DNA of 41,042 nt, from NCBI RefSeq assembly GCF_004519545.1, contig NZ_SDKM01000042.1:1-41042 (forward strand), read 5' to 3'. The position numbers and the translations under genes are program-made. The stretch's first letter is position 1. Each line of letters opens with the position of its first letter. The DNA comes from Nocardioides guangzhouensis. Lineage in GTDB: Bacteria; Actinomycetota; Actinomycetes; Propionibacteriales; Nocardioidaceae. Below, one piece after another: positions 23,666 to 32,258 of this stretch. The notes under the pieces were generated by a model, which was not told where the DNA came from, did no database searches, and worked only from the letters and a program-made list of their open reading frames with translations.

Positions 23666-25105
23666 TCACGCTCCCTTCATCAGGTCGTCGGTCGGGTCGG
23701 GCTCGCCGCGTTCGCGGCCGGCGGGCCGGTCGCGACTGCCGAAGAGGTACTCGACGACGAACAGCCCGACGCCGATCGCGAGCAGGCCGCCCACCCAGTA
23801 CAGCGAGCTGGGGTCGTCGATCACGACGTAGGCCAGCAGGACCGCGTTGCCGACCAGGCCGACCAGGAGCAGCCCGGTGTTGGCGCGGAAGGTCTCCTCG
23901 GACTCGTCCTGCCCACGCAGCTTGAGCGCGGAGACGATCACGAGGGCGTAGATGAACAGCAGGAACACCACGGTCACGGTGGCCAGCCGGGACACCACGT
24001 CCTCGCCGCCGGCCCGCACGATCACGTCGCCGACCACCAGCAGGGCCGCCACCACCACGAAGCTGAACACCAGGCCGACCCACGGGCTGCGGCGCTCGGG
24101 GTGGATCTTCGCGAACACGCCGGGTACGACGTCCTCCCGGGCCATGCCGTAGAGGATCCGCGACTGGGTGACGACCGAGACCAGCGTGGTGTTGGTGATC
24201 GCGATCATCGCGATGCAGGCGAAGAGGATCGTCATCACGCCGACCGGCACCGGGATGATGCCTTCACGCACCACCTCCAGCAGCGCGGCGTCGGAGTCGG
24301 CGAGCACCGGGATGTCGACGGTGAGCGCGGCGGTCATCGCGACCAGCACGTAGATCACCCCGGCGGCGACCATGCCACCGACCAGCGCCCGCGGAAACGT
24401 CTTCTTCGGGGCGATGGTCTCCTCGGCGACGTTCGCGGCGTTCTCGAAGCCGGTCATCGCGAAGAACGCCAGCGCTACGCCGGCCACCACCGCGAAGATC
24501 TCGTTGCCCTCGGTGGTGAACTCGGTGAGGGTGCCGAAGTGCGCGTTGCCCTCGACGACGTACCAGAGGCCGATGCCCATGATGATGACCAGGCCGGCGA
24601 CCTCGACGAACGTCATGAGCATGTTGACGACCACGGACTCGGTGATGCCGATGTAGTTGACGATGCTCAGCACCAGCACGAACAGGATCGTGACCAGCAG
24701 CGCCGGCGGGAGGTCCCACACCTCGGCGAAGTACTTCGCGAAGCCCGACGCCAGCGAGCCCGACGCGGCGAAGCTCGCCGACAGGAACGAGATCGTGACC
24801 AGGAAGGTCAGCGCCTTGTTGCGGAACGCCTTGTTGACGTAGAGCGCGGCGCCGGCGGCGCGGGGGTACTTGGTGACCAGCTCGGCGTAGGCCAGGCCGG
24901 TGATGGTGGCGATCGAGACGCCGACTGCGAACGCGATCCAGAACGCGCCGCCCACCGCCCCGGCCACGGCGCCGATGAGGACGTAGATGCCGGAGCCCAG
25001 CACGTCGCCGAGGACGTAGAAGAAGAGCAGACGCCCCGTGATGGACCGCTTGAGCTGGTCCTCAGGGGCGTCGGGCACGGATTCTCGGGTGGATGTGTCG
25101 GGCAC
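23666..25105 (-). CDS. APC superfamily amino-acid/cation permease
   Basis: A 479-residue polytopic transporter with about 12 helices. The first helix carries GDVLGSGIYVLIGAVAG, the unwound substrate-binding segment of APC proteins. Further on are AYAELVTKYPRAAGAALYVNKAF, FFAMTGFENAANVAEETIAPKKTFPRAL (the conserved helix 6 and following loop) and SRILYGMAREDVVPGVFAKIHP. The substrate is probably an amino acid, but the exact one cannot be read. The GTG at 25105 gives a short hydrophilic tail with GAGG upstream; a GTG nine codons later is an alternative. It is followed at 5 bp by the USP gene. Confidence 0.92.
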   Translation of the reverse strand: MPDTSTRESVPDAPEDQLKRSITGRLLFFYVLGDVLGSGIYVLIGAVAGAVGGAFWIAFAVGVSIATITGLAYAELVTKYPRAAGAALYVNKAFRNKALTFLVTISFLSASFAASGSLASGFAKYFAEVWDLPPALLVTILFVLVLSIVNYIGITESVVVNMLMTFVEVAGLVIIMGIGLWYVVEGNAHFGTLTEFTTEGNEIFAVVAGVALAFFAMTGFENAANVAEETIAPKKTFPRALVGGMVAAGVIYVLVAMTAALTVDIPVLADSDAALLEVVREGIIPVPVGVMTILFACIAMIAITNTTLVSVVTQSRILYGMAREDVVPGVFAKIHPERRSPWVGLVFSFVVVAALLVVGDVIVRAGGEDVVSRLATVTVVFLLFIYALVIVSALKLRGQDESEETFRANTGLLLVGLVGNAVLLAYVVIDDPSSLYWVGGLLAIGVGLFVVEYLFGSRDRPAGRERGEPDPTDDLMKGA

Positions 25106-25122
25106 GGGAGGCCTCGCTTCCG

Positions 25123-25139
25123 GCCGGGCGGGGCCCGGC
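25123..25139 (-). terminator. Short GC hairpin after the response regulator gene
   Basis: GCCGGGC-GGG-GCCCGGC is a perfect 7-bp stem in the 143-bp gap between the response regulator stop and the APC gene. It could separate the two units, but the stem is short and lacks a U-tract. Confidence 0.4.
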
Positions 25140-25248
25140 ATCGTCCGGCAGTTCCCGGCGTCGTGCCCGGTCGTCGGCGGATCATGCGCCGGCGGGTTCT
25201 GCCTCCCTCGAGCAGCCTGCGGTCGCTCGCCGCACCCCCGGCACCCAC

Positions 25249-25878
25249 CTAGAGAAGCCTTCGGTCCGAAGCCCACCTCGTGAGCTCGTGCCGGCTGGAG
25301 AGCTGGAGCTTGCGCAGCACGCTGGACATGTGGGTCTCGACGGTCTTGATGGAGATGAACAGCTCCTTCGCGACCTCCTTGTAGGCGTAGCCGCGGGCGA
25401 TCAGCCGCATCACCTCGCGCTCCCGCTCGGTGAGCCGGTCGAGGTCCTCGTCGACGGCGGCGACCTCGATGGAGCCGGCGAACGCGTCGAGCACGAAGCC
25501 GGCCAGCCGCGGCGAGAACACGGCGTCGCCGTCGGCGACCCGGCGGATCGCGTCGACCAGCTCGGGGCCGGTGATGGTCTTGGTGACGTACCCGCGGGCA
25601 CCGCCGCGGATGGTGCCGATCACGTCCTCGGCCGCGTCGCTGACGGAGAGCGCGAGGAACTTCGTGTCGGTGGGGCCGAGCCGGCGCATCACCTCGACGC
25701 CCCCACCGCCGGGCAGGTGGACGTCGAGCAGCACGACCTCGGGCCGGTGGGCGGAGATCGCGGCGATCGCGGTGTCGACGTCCTCCGCCTCGGCCACGAC
25801 GTCGACGTCGGTGCCGAGCTCGGCGCGCACCCCGGCACGGAACATGGCGTGGTCATCCACGATGACGACAGTGGTCAC
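25249..25878 (-). CDS. LuxR/NarL-family response regulator
   Basis: A 209-residue regulator. The receiver domain (1-120) has the acidic pair in VVIVDDHAMFRAGV, the phospho-acceptor D52 in VVLLDVHLPG, and the Lys in GYVTKTI. The C-terminal LuxR helix-turn-helix is LTEREREVMRLIARGYAYKEVAKELFISIKTVETHMSSVLRKL. The GTG start overlaps the histidine kinase stop as GTGA, so the pair is translationally coupled. It should activate genes for the envelope stress module, perhaps its divergent neighbours at 27285-29293. Confidence 0.96.
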   Translation of the reverse strand: MTTVVIVDDHAMFRAGVRAELGTDVDVVAEAEDVDTAIAAISAHRPEVVLLDVHLPGGGGVEVMRRLGPTDTKFLALSVSDAAEDVIGTIRGGARGYVTKTITGPELVDAIRRVADGDAVFSPRLAGFVLDAFAGSIEVAAVDEDLDRLTEREREVMRLIARGYAYKEVAKELFISIKTVETHMSSVLRKLQLSSRHELTRWASDRRLL

Positions 25879-27140
25879 TGCTTCTCCTCCTGCACCGGCA
25901 TCCGGAGCACCACCTCGGTGCCCTCCCCGGGCGTGCTGCGCACCTCGGCGGTCCCGCCGTGGCGCTCCATGCGGTCGATGATGCTGCCACGGACGCCGTG
26001 CCGGTCCGCGGCGATGGTGGCCGGGTCGAATCCGACGCCCCGGTCCTTGACGAAGACCTCGACGGCCTGCGGCGACACCTCGGCGTACACGTCGACCTTG
26101 CCGGTGCCGGCGTGCTTGGCGGCGTTGGTGACCGCCTCGCGGGTGGCGCGCAGCAACGGGGCGTAGGCCTCGGTGAGGGTGAGGTCGCCGACGGTGACCA
26201 CCTCGACCACCACCTGGCGGCCGGCCTCGACCTCCGCGGCCAGGCCGCGCAGCGCGGAGGCGAGGTGGGTGCCGTCGATGCTGTGCTCCTCGAACAGCCA
26301 GGTCCGGAGGTCGCGCTCCTGGGCGCGGGCCAGGCGGGCCACGGTCGGGGCGTCGTGGGCGTTCTTCTGGATCAGGGCGAGGGTCTGCAGCACCGAGTCG
26401 TGCAGGTGTGCGGCGACGTCGGCGCGCTCCTGGCTGCGCACCCGCTCGGCCCGCTCGTCGGCGAGGTCGGAGGCCAGCCGGAACACCCACGGCCCGATCG
26501 CGATCGCGAGGCCGACGACGCCGAGCAGGCCGGCGACCAGGATCTCGCGGGCGGCGCCGAGCTGGCCGGTGCGGAACGCGAACACCGCGAACGCGGTGAG
26601 GATCAGCAGGCCCCCCGCGAACAGCCGGGCGTACGACGCCCAGGTGCCCCGGCCGACCAGCGCCCGCAGCGGGTCGATCCGGCCGGTGGTGTCGAGCCAG
26701 CGCTCGCGCTGCGCCTCGTCGGCCTGGCGCCAGATCAGCACCACGCCGCCGATGCCGATCACGACCGGCCAGAACAGGGCGCCGCGGCCGAACGTGGTCT
26801 CGAAGGCGAGCACGATGCCGATGCCCAGCGCGGCCAGCGCGATCATCGGGCCGACGTCGACGAACCGGCGCACGGCGCCCGGCCGGCGACCGTCGCGGCT
26901 GGCCGCCTCGAGGCCCGGAGCGGCCCGGTTGAACTTGTCGTCGGTCGGCAGCACCATCCAGAGGCCGGCGTAGAACGCGGCCCCGAGCCCGCCGAGCGCG
27001 GCGCTCACCACGAACGCCACGCGCACCCAGAGCACGGGCAGGCCGAGGTGCCGGGCGAGTCCCGAGGCGACACCACCGAGGTAGGAGTCGGAGGTGTCAC
27101 GGGTGGCCCGGCGCGGCTCGTACGGCGCGGTGGTGGTCAT
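25875..27140 (-). CDS. PspC-domain sensor histidine kinase (HisKA_3)
   Basis: A 421-residue kinase. The N-terminal PspC domain spans about 12-68 (YLGGVASGLARHLGLPVLWVRVAF, YAGLWMVLP). Further membrane helices are at about 97-115, 122-137, 173-190 and 198-218. The dimerisation helix has VAAHLHDSVLQTLALIQ with the phospho-acceptor probably H247, and the HATPase domain has REAVTNAAKHAG, DRGVGFDP and GEGTEVVLRMP. It resembles EsrS of Corynebacterium glutamicum and LiaS-type kinases, which sense cell-envelope damage. The ATG is at 27140; the open frame upstream is antisense to another gene. It is coupled to the response regulator. Confidence 0.94.
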   Translation of the reverse strand: MTTTAPYEPRRATRDTSDSYLGGVASGLARHLGLPVLWVRVAFVVSAALGGLGAAFYAGLWMVLPTDDKFNRAAPGLEAASRDGRRPGAVRRFVDVGPMIALAALGIGIVLAFETTFGRGALFWPVVIGIGGVVLIWRQADEAQRERWLDTTGRIDPLRALVGRGTWASYARLFAGGLLILTAFAVFAFRTGQLGAAREILVAGLLGVVGLAIAIGPWVFRLASDLADERAERVRSQERADVAAHLHDSVLQTLALIQKNAHDAPTVARLARAQERDLRTWLFEEHSIDGTHLASALRGLAAEVEAGRQVVVEVVTVGDLTLTEAYAPLLRATREAVTNAAKHAGTGKVDVYAEVSPQAVEVFVKDRGVGFDPATIAADRHGVRGSIIDRMERHGGTAEVRSTPGEGTEVVLRMPVQEEKQ

Positions 27141-27197
27141 CGTGCTCTCATCGTCACACAGCGCCCGGGGCCGGACCATGAGGATCGACCCCGAGCC

Positions 27198-27240
27198 GAC
27201 CCTGACCGGCCACCGCGGCTCCCCGGTGACGATCAGGGTC
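27198..27240. promoter_or_regulatory. Inverted repeat in the kinase/PspC divergent gap
   Basis: GACCCTGA (27198-27205) and TCAGGGTC (27233-27240) form a perfect 8-bp inverted repeat; CCGG/CCGGT just inside extends the symmetry. It is central in the 144-bp gap between the kinase and PspC genes, so it may bind the LuxR-type response regulator. The 27-bp spacer is long for a simple operator. Confidence 0.35.
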
Positions 27241-27284
27241 GTCCCCGATGGTCCCGGGGGCGTTCGGGAGACACTGTTGAGTAC

Positions 27285-28730
27285 ATGACCACGACACCGC
27301 CTGACGCTCCCCACGAGCCGCAGCAGTCCTCGGGCCCGGGCAGCCACGGCGGCCCCCGGGTGACCGGCGACGAGATGCGCGACCTCGCCCGCCTGCGCCG
27401 CAGCCGCACCGACCGCCACGTGGCCGGAGTGGCCGGTGGCCTCGGCCGGCACCTCGACATCGACCCGGTGATCATCCGCGTCGCGTTCGTGGTGCTCACG
27501 TTCTTCGGAGGGGCCGGCCTGATGGCCTACGGCGCCCTCTGGCTGCTGGTCCCCGAGGAGGACACCGACGAGGCCGTCTTCGACCTCGACGCCCGCACCC
27601 GCAACGTCGCGCTGATCGGCATCGGGATCCTCGCGGCCCTGCTCACCGCCGGCGACGTGTGGGGCGGGCCCGGCTGGTTCCCCTGGCCGCTGATCTTCCT
27701 CGGCCTGATCGCGTGGGTGCTGATCACCAGCCGCGAGCGCCGCCGGGCGCGGCGGGCCAACCGGGGGAGCTGGACGCCGCCGCCGGCCGGCTACTACCAG
27801 CGCGGCACCATGTCCGGCTGGGTCGGTACGCCGGGGCCGGGCGCGCCGGGTGCTGCCCAGGCCGCGACGGCCCAGGCCACCGCCGCGCAGGCCGCGGCCC
27901 AGGCCGGCGCACCGTCGACCTCGGCCCCGGTCGCTCCGCCGTCGGGTGGCGCCGGCTCGACCGCGGCTCCGTCGGCAGGTCCGTCGGCAGGTCCGTCGGC
28001 GCCGGTTCGGGCCCCCGGCCCCGCGCCGTACGCCGGCACCCCGGGCACGCCGTACACCTCGGCCGCGGCACCGGCGGGACCGGTCCACCCGGCGTACTAC
28101 GCACCGCCGCGACCCCGCCCGCGTGACCCGCGCAAGGCCGGCCCGATCCTGTTCTGGTTCACGCTCGCGCTGATCCTCCTGGCCGAGGGCGTGCTGGGCA
28201 CCCTCGACCTGGCCGGCGTGCCGGTGGTCGACTCGGCGTACCCGGCCCTGGCTCTCGGCATCACCGCCCTGATGCTGCTGGTCGGCGCATTCTACGGACG
28301 GGCCGGCGGACTGATCCTGGTCGGCCTGCTCGCCACGCTGGTGACGGTCGGGGCGACCGTGGCCGGGGAGTACGACGGTGGACGCATCGACAAGACCCCC
28401 CTGACCGCCGCGCAGGTGGACGACTCCTACTCGCTGGACTCCGGCGAGGTGATCGTCGACCTCTCCCGGGTCCGCGACGTCGAGAACCTCGACGGCCGTG
28501 ACATCCAGGTGCACGCCGGCATGGGCCGGGTCGAGGTGGTGCTGCCGGACGGCGTGGACGTCGCGATCGACGCGCACACCGACGGCCCCGGGCACCTGTC
28601 GATCCTCGGCGGCGACAAGGGCGGCGTGAACGTCGAGGAGCGTGCCTCCGTCGACGGCGGCGTCGGTGCCCCGCAGCTCGACCTGGAGGCGTGGGTCGGC
28701 GTCGGCGAGGTGGAGGTGAGGACCCGATGA
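27285..28730 (+). CDS. PspC-domain protein with LiaF-like C-terminus
   Basis: A 481-residue membrane protein. A PspC domain spans about 40-92 (RHVAGVAGGLGRHLDIDPVIIRVAFVVLTFFGGAG, LWLLVPEE). Two more helices are at about 103-150. Then comes a long Ala/Pro/Gln/Ser-rich linker (about 165-280) with a triplicated SAGP-like repeat, then three helices (about 290-370). The C-terminal ~100 residues (SGEVIVDLSRVRDVENLDGRDIQVHAGMGRVEVVLPDGVDV) are the beta-repeat domain of LiaF/DUF2154. This fits an inhibitor or co-sensor such as EsrI in C. glutamicum, acting with the divergent PspC kinase. The ATG is at 27285; no strong ribosome-binding site is seen. It is coupled to the next gene. Confidence 0.9.
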   Translation: MTTTPPDAPHEPQQSSGPGSHGGPRVTGDEMRDLARLRRSRTDRHVAGVAGGLGRHLDIDPVIIRVAFVVLTFFGGAGLMAYGALWLLVPEEDTDEAVFDLDARTRNVALIGIGILAALLTAGDVWGGPGWFPWPLIFLGLIAWVLITSRERRRARRANRGSWTPPPAGYYQRGTMSGWVGTPGPGAPGAAQAATAQATAAQAAAQAGAPSTSAPVAPPSGGAGSTAAPSAGPSAGPSAPVRAPGPAPYAGTPGTPYTSAAAPAGPVHPAYYAPPRPRPRDPRKAGPILFWFTLALILLAEGVLGTLDLAGVPVVDSAYPALALGITALMLLVGAFYGRAGGLILVGLLATLVTVGATVAGEYDGGRIDKTPLTAAQVDDSYSLDSGEVIVDLSRVRDVENLDGRDIQVHAGMGRVEVVLPDGVDVAIDAHTDGPGHLSILGGDKGGVNVEERASVDGGVGAPQLDLEAWVGVGEVEVRTR

Positions 28731-29293
28731 GCGAGAAGGAGCCCACCCCCCAGGACGAGCCGACGAGCGAGGAGACCCCCATGGACGAGCAGGACCGCAC
28801 CCCGGACCGGAACCCGGCCCCGACCCCGGACGACGAGCCCACCACGGTGCTGGAGACCGGGCGGACGGAACCGGCCGCCGAGCCGGCCGCCGGGCCCGTG
28901 GCCGAGCCTGCCGACACGTCCGCCGAGGAGCTGGCCGCCGCCATCCGGGAGCCGTTCACCCTGGGCCACGACGGTGCCGACGACGGTGCCGGCGACGGTG
29001 CCGACGACCGGGTCGACGACCCGCACGCCTCGGCCTGGGCGTCGGCCCGGGCGGCGTACCACGCCCCCGCCGACGACCGGCCACGCTCGGGCCGGCACCC
29101 GGTCAACGTGGGCCATCTGGTGATGGGCCTGGCCTTCGCCGGCCTGGTCGGGATCTGGGCCCTGGTCGTTGGCGACGTCATCGACAACGACGACATCCGC
29201 TGGCTGCTCCCGATCCCCTGGGTGCTCGCCGGTGCCGCCGGCCTGCTCGCCACCACCCTCGGCGGTCGCCGCCGGCGCGACGTCACCCGTTGA
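28727..29293 (+). CDS. Acidic-tailed two-helix membrane protein
   Basis: A 188-residue protein. Residues 1-115 are acidic, rich in Pro, Glu, Asp and Ala (EPAAEPAAGPVAEPA; a repeated DDGAGDGADD-like stretch) and probably disordered. The C-terminal ~65 residues form two membrane helices (VMGLAFAGLVGIWALVV and WLLPIPWVLAGAAGLLATT) with a basic end GGRRRRDVTR. The ATG overlaps the stop of the PspC/LiaF-like gene as ATGA, so it should work with it. The family is unknown to me beyond this context. Confidence 0.82.
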   Translation: MSEKEPTPQDEPTSEETPMDEQDRTPDRNPAPTPDDEPTTVLETGRTEPAAEPAAGPVAEPADTSAEELAAAIREPFTLGHDGADDGAGDGADDRVDDPHASAWASARAAYHAPADDRPRSGRHPVNVGHLVMGLAFAGLVGIWALVVGDVIDNDDIRWLLPIPWVLAGAAGLLATTLGGRRRRDVTR

Positions 29294-29296
29294 CTG

Positions 29297-29346
29297 CGCA
29301 ACCGGCGCTTCCCACGCGAGGTACTGCGTGGGAAGCGCCGGTTGCG
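29297..29346. terminator. 21-bp perfect hairpin between convergent genes
   Basis: Arms 29297-29317 and 29326-29346 are perfectly complementary over 21 bp, with an 8-base loop GAGGTACT. The left arm starts CGCAACCGGCG. It sits 3 bp after the small membrane protein stop and 5 bp before the end of the opposing phosphodiesterase, so it ends both transcripts. Confidence 0.9.
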
Positions 29347-29351
29347 TGTGG

Positions 29352-30428
29352 TCAGCGGTTGACGAGCCACTCCTCACGGGCCTGGAACAGGGTGTCCGGC
29401 TGGTCGGAGAAGATCCCGTCGACGCCGGCGTCGAGGAACGCCCGGGACTCGGCGAACGAGTCGCCCTTGGCGTTCGGGTCGGTGCCGCGGCGGAAGTTCG
29501 TGGCCATGAACTGGTTCTCGTCGCGGACCGTCCACACGTGCACGACCAGCCCCGCCGCATGGGCGTCGCGGACCACGGACGACGGCTCGGTGGTGGCACC
29601 GGCCGCGTTGCGCGGGAGCACCAGGTCCTTGTGCGCCCCCACCCCGTCGGCGTACGTCGCGATCTCGCGCAGCCCGGCCGGGGTGACCAGGTCGCGGTAG
29701 GTGCGCGGGTCGCCCTGCGCGACGAGGTTGTACGGCCCCCCGACGCGTCGACGAGCTGCGCCAGCGGCACGGTCGTCATCCGGTCGAGGTCACGCAGGTT
29801 GGCGGTCTCGAACGACTGCAGGATCACCTTCGCGTTCCTGCGGTCGAGGTGGTGCCGCTTCCGCGCGCGCACCAGCGGCTCCTCGAGGGACAGCCCGATG
29901 GAGTCGAAGTACGTCGGGTGCTTGGTCTCGGGGTAGACGCCGATCGTGCGCCCGGTGCGCTTCGCCTCCGCGGCCGCGAGGTCGAGCACCTCGTCCAGGG
30001 TCGGCACCTCGAACCGGCCGTCGTACCGGGTGTTGTCGGCGCGCACCTGCGGCAGCCGCTCCTTCGCGCGCAGCGTCTTCGGCTCGGCCAGGGTGAAGTC
30101 CTCGGTGAACCAGCCGGTCACCGGCCGACCGTCGATGGTCTTCGTCGTGCGGCGGGACGCGAACTCCGGGCGGGCGGCGACGTCGGTGGTGCCGCCGATC
30201 TCGTTCTCGTGGCGGGCGACCAGCACGCCGTCCTTGGTGGAGACCAGGTCGGGCTCGATGCAGTCGGCGCCCAGGCGGACGGCCAGGCGGTACGACGCGA
30301 GCTTCGGCTTGGCAGCCGGGGCGGCCGGATCCGTCGGGGCGGCAACGGGAGCCGCGGCGGAGGAGGTGGGGGTGAAGAGGAAGGGGGGCGACGACGGCCA
30401 GCACGGCCGTTCCGAGAAGGCGCTTCAT
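29352..30428 (-). pseudogene. Decayed glycerophosphodiester phosphodiesterase
   Basis: Three frame segments join into one GDPD-like protein with an N-terminal signal peptide (MKRLLGTAVLAVVAP then FLFTPTSS). Lesion 1: a run of six G at 30383-30388, where five would keep frame. Lesion 2: a run of six C at 29736-29741, where seven would restore frame into PYNLVAQGDPRTYRDL and on to the stop. Lesion 3: the catalytic segment corresponding to HRGASGYRPEHT in the neighbouring paralogue is absent; the text goes from KPK straight to LASYRLAVRLGADCIEPDL. The rest (DLVSTKDGVLVARHENEI, GVYPETKHP, VGAHKDLVLPR, HVWTVRDENQF) is well kept. The two frameshifts are in homopolymers and could be sequencing errors, but loss of the catalytic His argues against an active enzyme. 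The ATG overlaps the paralogue's stop as ATGA. Confidence 0.8.
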
Positions 30429-31570
30429 GCCCCCAGCGACGTGGTCACGGGTGTCCGGGGCGCCGGGGTCCGGTGAACGCCCGGTGAGCGCTCGTCGAGC
30501 AGGTCGAGAAGCAGGTCGGGGTGGTCGGTGATCAGGCCGTCGACCCCGGCGCCGAGCAGCAGCCGGGCCTCGGCCGCGAGGTCGCCCGGGTCGGCCGGGC
30601 CTCCGGGGCCGCGCAGGTTCGTGGGCAGGTAGCGGTTCTCCAGCCGCAGCGTCCACACGTGCACGGTCAGCCAGAGCCGGTGCGCGGCCCGGACCAGGCC
30701 GGACGGATCACCGCACGCGCCGTCCGCGTCGCGGGGCAGCACCAGCGTGGACCGGGGCCCGATGCCGTCGGCGTACTCGTCGATCGTGGCCAGGCCCTCG
30801 GCCGTGCACAGGTCGCCGTACGTCGTCCGGTCGCCGGCGGCGCGCAGGTCCGGCGGGGTCCGGTCGGCGTCGTCGAGGAGCTGCACGAGGGGGATCGTGG
30901 TCTGCCGGGCGAGGCGGCGCAGGACCGTGGGCTCGAAGGACATCACCGTCACCCGCGAGCGCGGGTGGTCGAGCCCGTGCCGGCGGAGGTCGGCCAGCAG
31001 CGCCCGGTCCATCGGCAGCCCGAGCGTGTCGTGGTGGGCGGCGTGCTTGAGCTCGGCCATCACGCCGACGGTGCGGCCGGCACGGACGGACTCGGCGTGC
31101 ACCATCGCCAGCACCTCGTTGAAGGTGGGGATGCCGGCGGTCCGGTCGTACGTCGCGCTGCCGGGCCGCAGCTCCGGGTGCCGCTCGCGGGCGGCCAGCC
31201 GCTTGAGCTCCGCGAGCGTGAAGTCCTCGACGAACCAGCCGTCGCGCTCGACGCCGTCCAGCCGCCGCCTGGTGCGCCGGTCGGCGAGCTCGGGGTGGTC
31301 GGCGACGTCCGTGGTCACGGACAGCTCGGCCTCGTGCCGGGCGACCAGCACGCCGTCCTTCGTGGCGACCAGGTCGAGCTCGATGTCGTCGACGCCCATG
31401 CGGATCGCCAGCCGGTAGGCGTCGAGCGTGTGCTCGGGCCGGTAGCCGCTGGCCCCGCGGTGGGCCACCACGGCCGGCGTGACGACCAGGCTCCGGTGGG
31501 CGGGAGAGGTGGGCGTGGCCGGCCGTCTCCCCCGGGCGCGGGTTCGGCGCTCCACGGACAGCTCGGCCAC
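30425..31570 (-). CDS. Glycerophosphodiester phosphodiesterase
   Basis: An intact GDPD-family enzyme (381 residues from this start), hydrolysing glycerophosphodiesters to glycerol-3-phosphate and an alcohol. The catalytic segment is AHRGASGYRPEHTLDAY, followed by IELDLVATKDGVLVARHE with the metal-binding acidic residues, GVMAELKHAA, VTVMSFEPTVLRRL, and the C-terminal VHVWTLRLENRYL and GVDGLITDHPDLLL. The start is uncertain: the GTG at 31570 lacks a clear ribosome-binding site, and a GTG five codons later is possible. No classical signal peptide is seen, unlike the downstream paralogue. The stop overlaps the decayed copy's start as ATGA, so the pair arose by tandem duplication or was acquired together. 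Confidence 0.9.
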   Translation of the reverse strand: MAELSVERRTRARGRRPATPTSPAHRSLVVTPAVVAHRGASGYRPEHTLDAYRLAIRMGVDDIELDLVATKDGVLVARHEAELSVTTDVADHPELADRRTRRRLDGVERDGWFVEDFTLAELKRLAARERHPELRPGSATYDRTAGIPTFNEVLAMVHAESVRAGRTVGVMAELKHAAHHDTLGLPMDRALLADLRRHGLDHPRSRVTVMSFEPTVLRRLARQTTIPLVQLLDDADRTPPDLRAAGDRTTYGDLCTAEGLATIDEYADGIGPRSTLVLPRDADGACGDPSGLVRAAHRLWLTVHVWTLRLENRYLPTNLRGPGGPADPGDLAAEARLLLGAGVDGLITDHPDLLLDLLDERSPGVHRTPAPRTPVTTSLGA

Positions 31571-31641
31571 GCGTTCAGGGCAGCAGGTCCGGGCGTCGTA
31601 CCGGTGAAGCCCGGGTGACGAACCGGCGAGCGGTGCCGGAA

Positions 31642-31717
31642 CTCCGCAATTGCAGCCGTATGACACATCCCGGTCCCGAAAATCTGTCACGCGGCTGCAA
31701 TTGCGGCCGGATGACAC
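31642..31717 (+). repeat. Two-palindrome GCAATTGC intergenic element, copy B
   Basis: Two GCAATTGC cores at 31646-31653 and 31697-31704 are 51 bp apart, as in copy A (2906-2981). The second palindrome is GGCTGCAATTGCGGCC. CCGAAAATCTGTCACG lies between them, and each core is followed by GCC and ATGACAC. The element ends 2 bp before the chosen YbaK start. It lies between the divergent GDPD and YbaK genes. Confidence 0.8.
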
Positions 31718-31718
31718 G

Positions 31719-32252
31719 ATGACCGGCATGGACCTCGAGATGCTGCCCGCCCTCGACCACCTCGACCTGGTCGGCGGCCCGGTCGCGAAGGCGCTGGCCG
31801 ACTGGCCGTACGCCGACCGGGTGCAGGTCGCCGCGATCGAGCCCGACCTCGCCGACACCGCCGCGATGACCGAGGCCTACGGGCTCTCGCTGCTCGACAG
31901 CGCGAACTGCGTCGTGGTCAGCGGCAAGCGGGCCGGCGAGGAGCGGATCGCGGCCTGCCTGGTCCGGGCGGACACCCGCGCGGACGTCAACAACCTGGTC
32001 AAGCGCACGCTCGACGTCCGCAAGGCGTCCTTCCACCCCATGGACCGGGCGGTCGAGGAGACCGGCATGGAGTACGGCGGGATCACGCCGTTCGGGCTGC
32101 CCGCCGACTGGCGGTTGCTGCTCGACGAGCGGGTGACCGGCATCGGCCGGGCGATCGTGGGCAGCGGGGTACGTCGCTCCAAGCTGTTCCTGCCCGGGGC
32201 GCTGCTCGCCGAGCTCCCCGGCGCCGAGGTGCTGCCGGACCTCGCCGGCTGA
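31719..32252 (+). CDS. YbaK/EbsC-type aminoacyl-tRNA deacylase
   Basis: A 177-residue member of the YbaK/ProX editing family, which hydrolyses mischarged aminoacyl-tRNA in trans. Visible are the core strand NCVVVSGKRAGEERIAACLVRADTR with the conserved Lys region, VRKASFHPMDRAVEETGMEYGGITPFGLP (the family's most typical segment, with the GGxxPFG loop), and a C-terminal GRAIVGSGVRRSKLFLPGALL. The specificity (prolyl, Cys-tRNAPro or other) cannot be told. The start is either the ATG at 31719 or at 31728; both lack a strong ribosome-binding site. Its stop codon is part of a shared palindrome with the convergent glycosyltransferase-like gene. Confidence 0.88.
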   Translation: MTGMDLEMLPALDHLDLVGGPVAKALADWPYADRVQVAAIEPDLADTAAMTEAYGLSLLDSANCVVVSGKRAGEERIAACLVRADTRADVNNLVKRTLDVRKASFHPMDRAVEETGMEYGGITPFGLPADWRLLLDERVTGIGRAIVGSGVRRSKLFLPGALLAELPGAEVLPDLAG

Positions 32253-32258
32253 CCCGGG

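Noticed and set aside
29730..30390. Programmed frameshifting or phase variation in the GDPD copy at six-base G/C runs
   Set aside because: Runs of six are short for slippage control, and the catalytic HRG segment is missing, so decay or sequencing error explains the data more simply.
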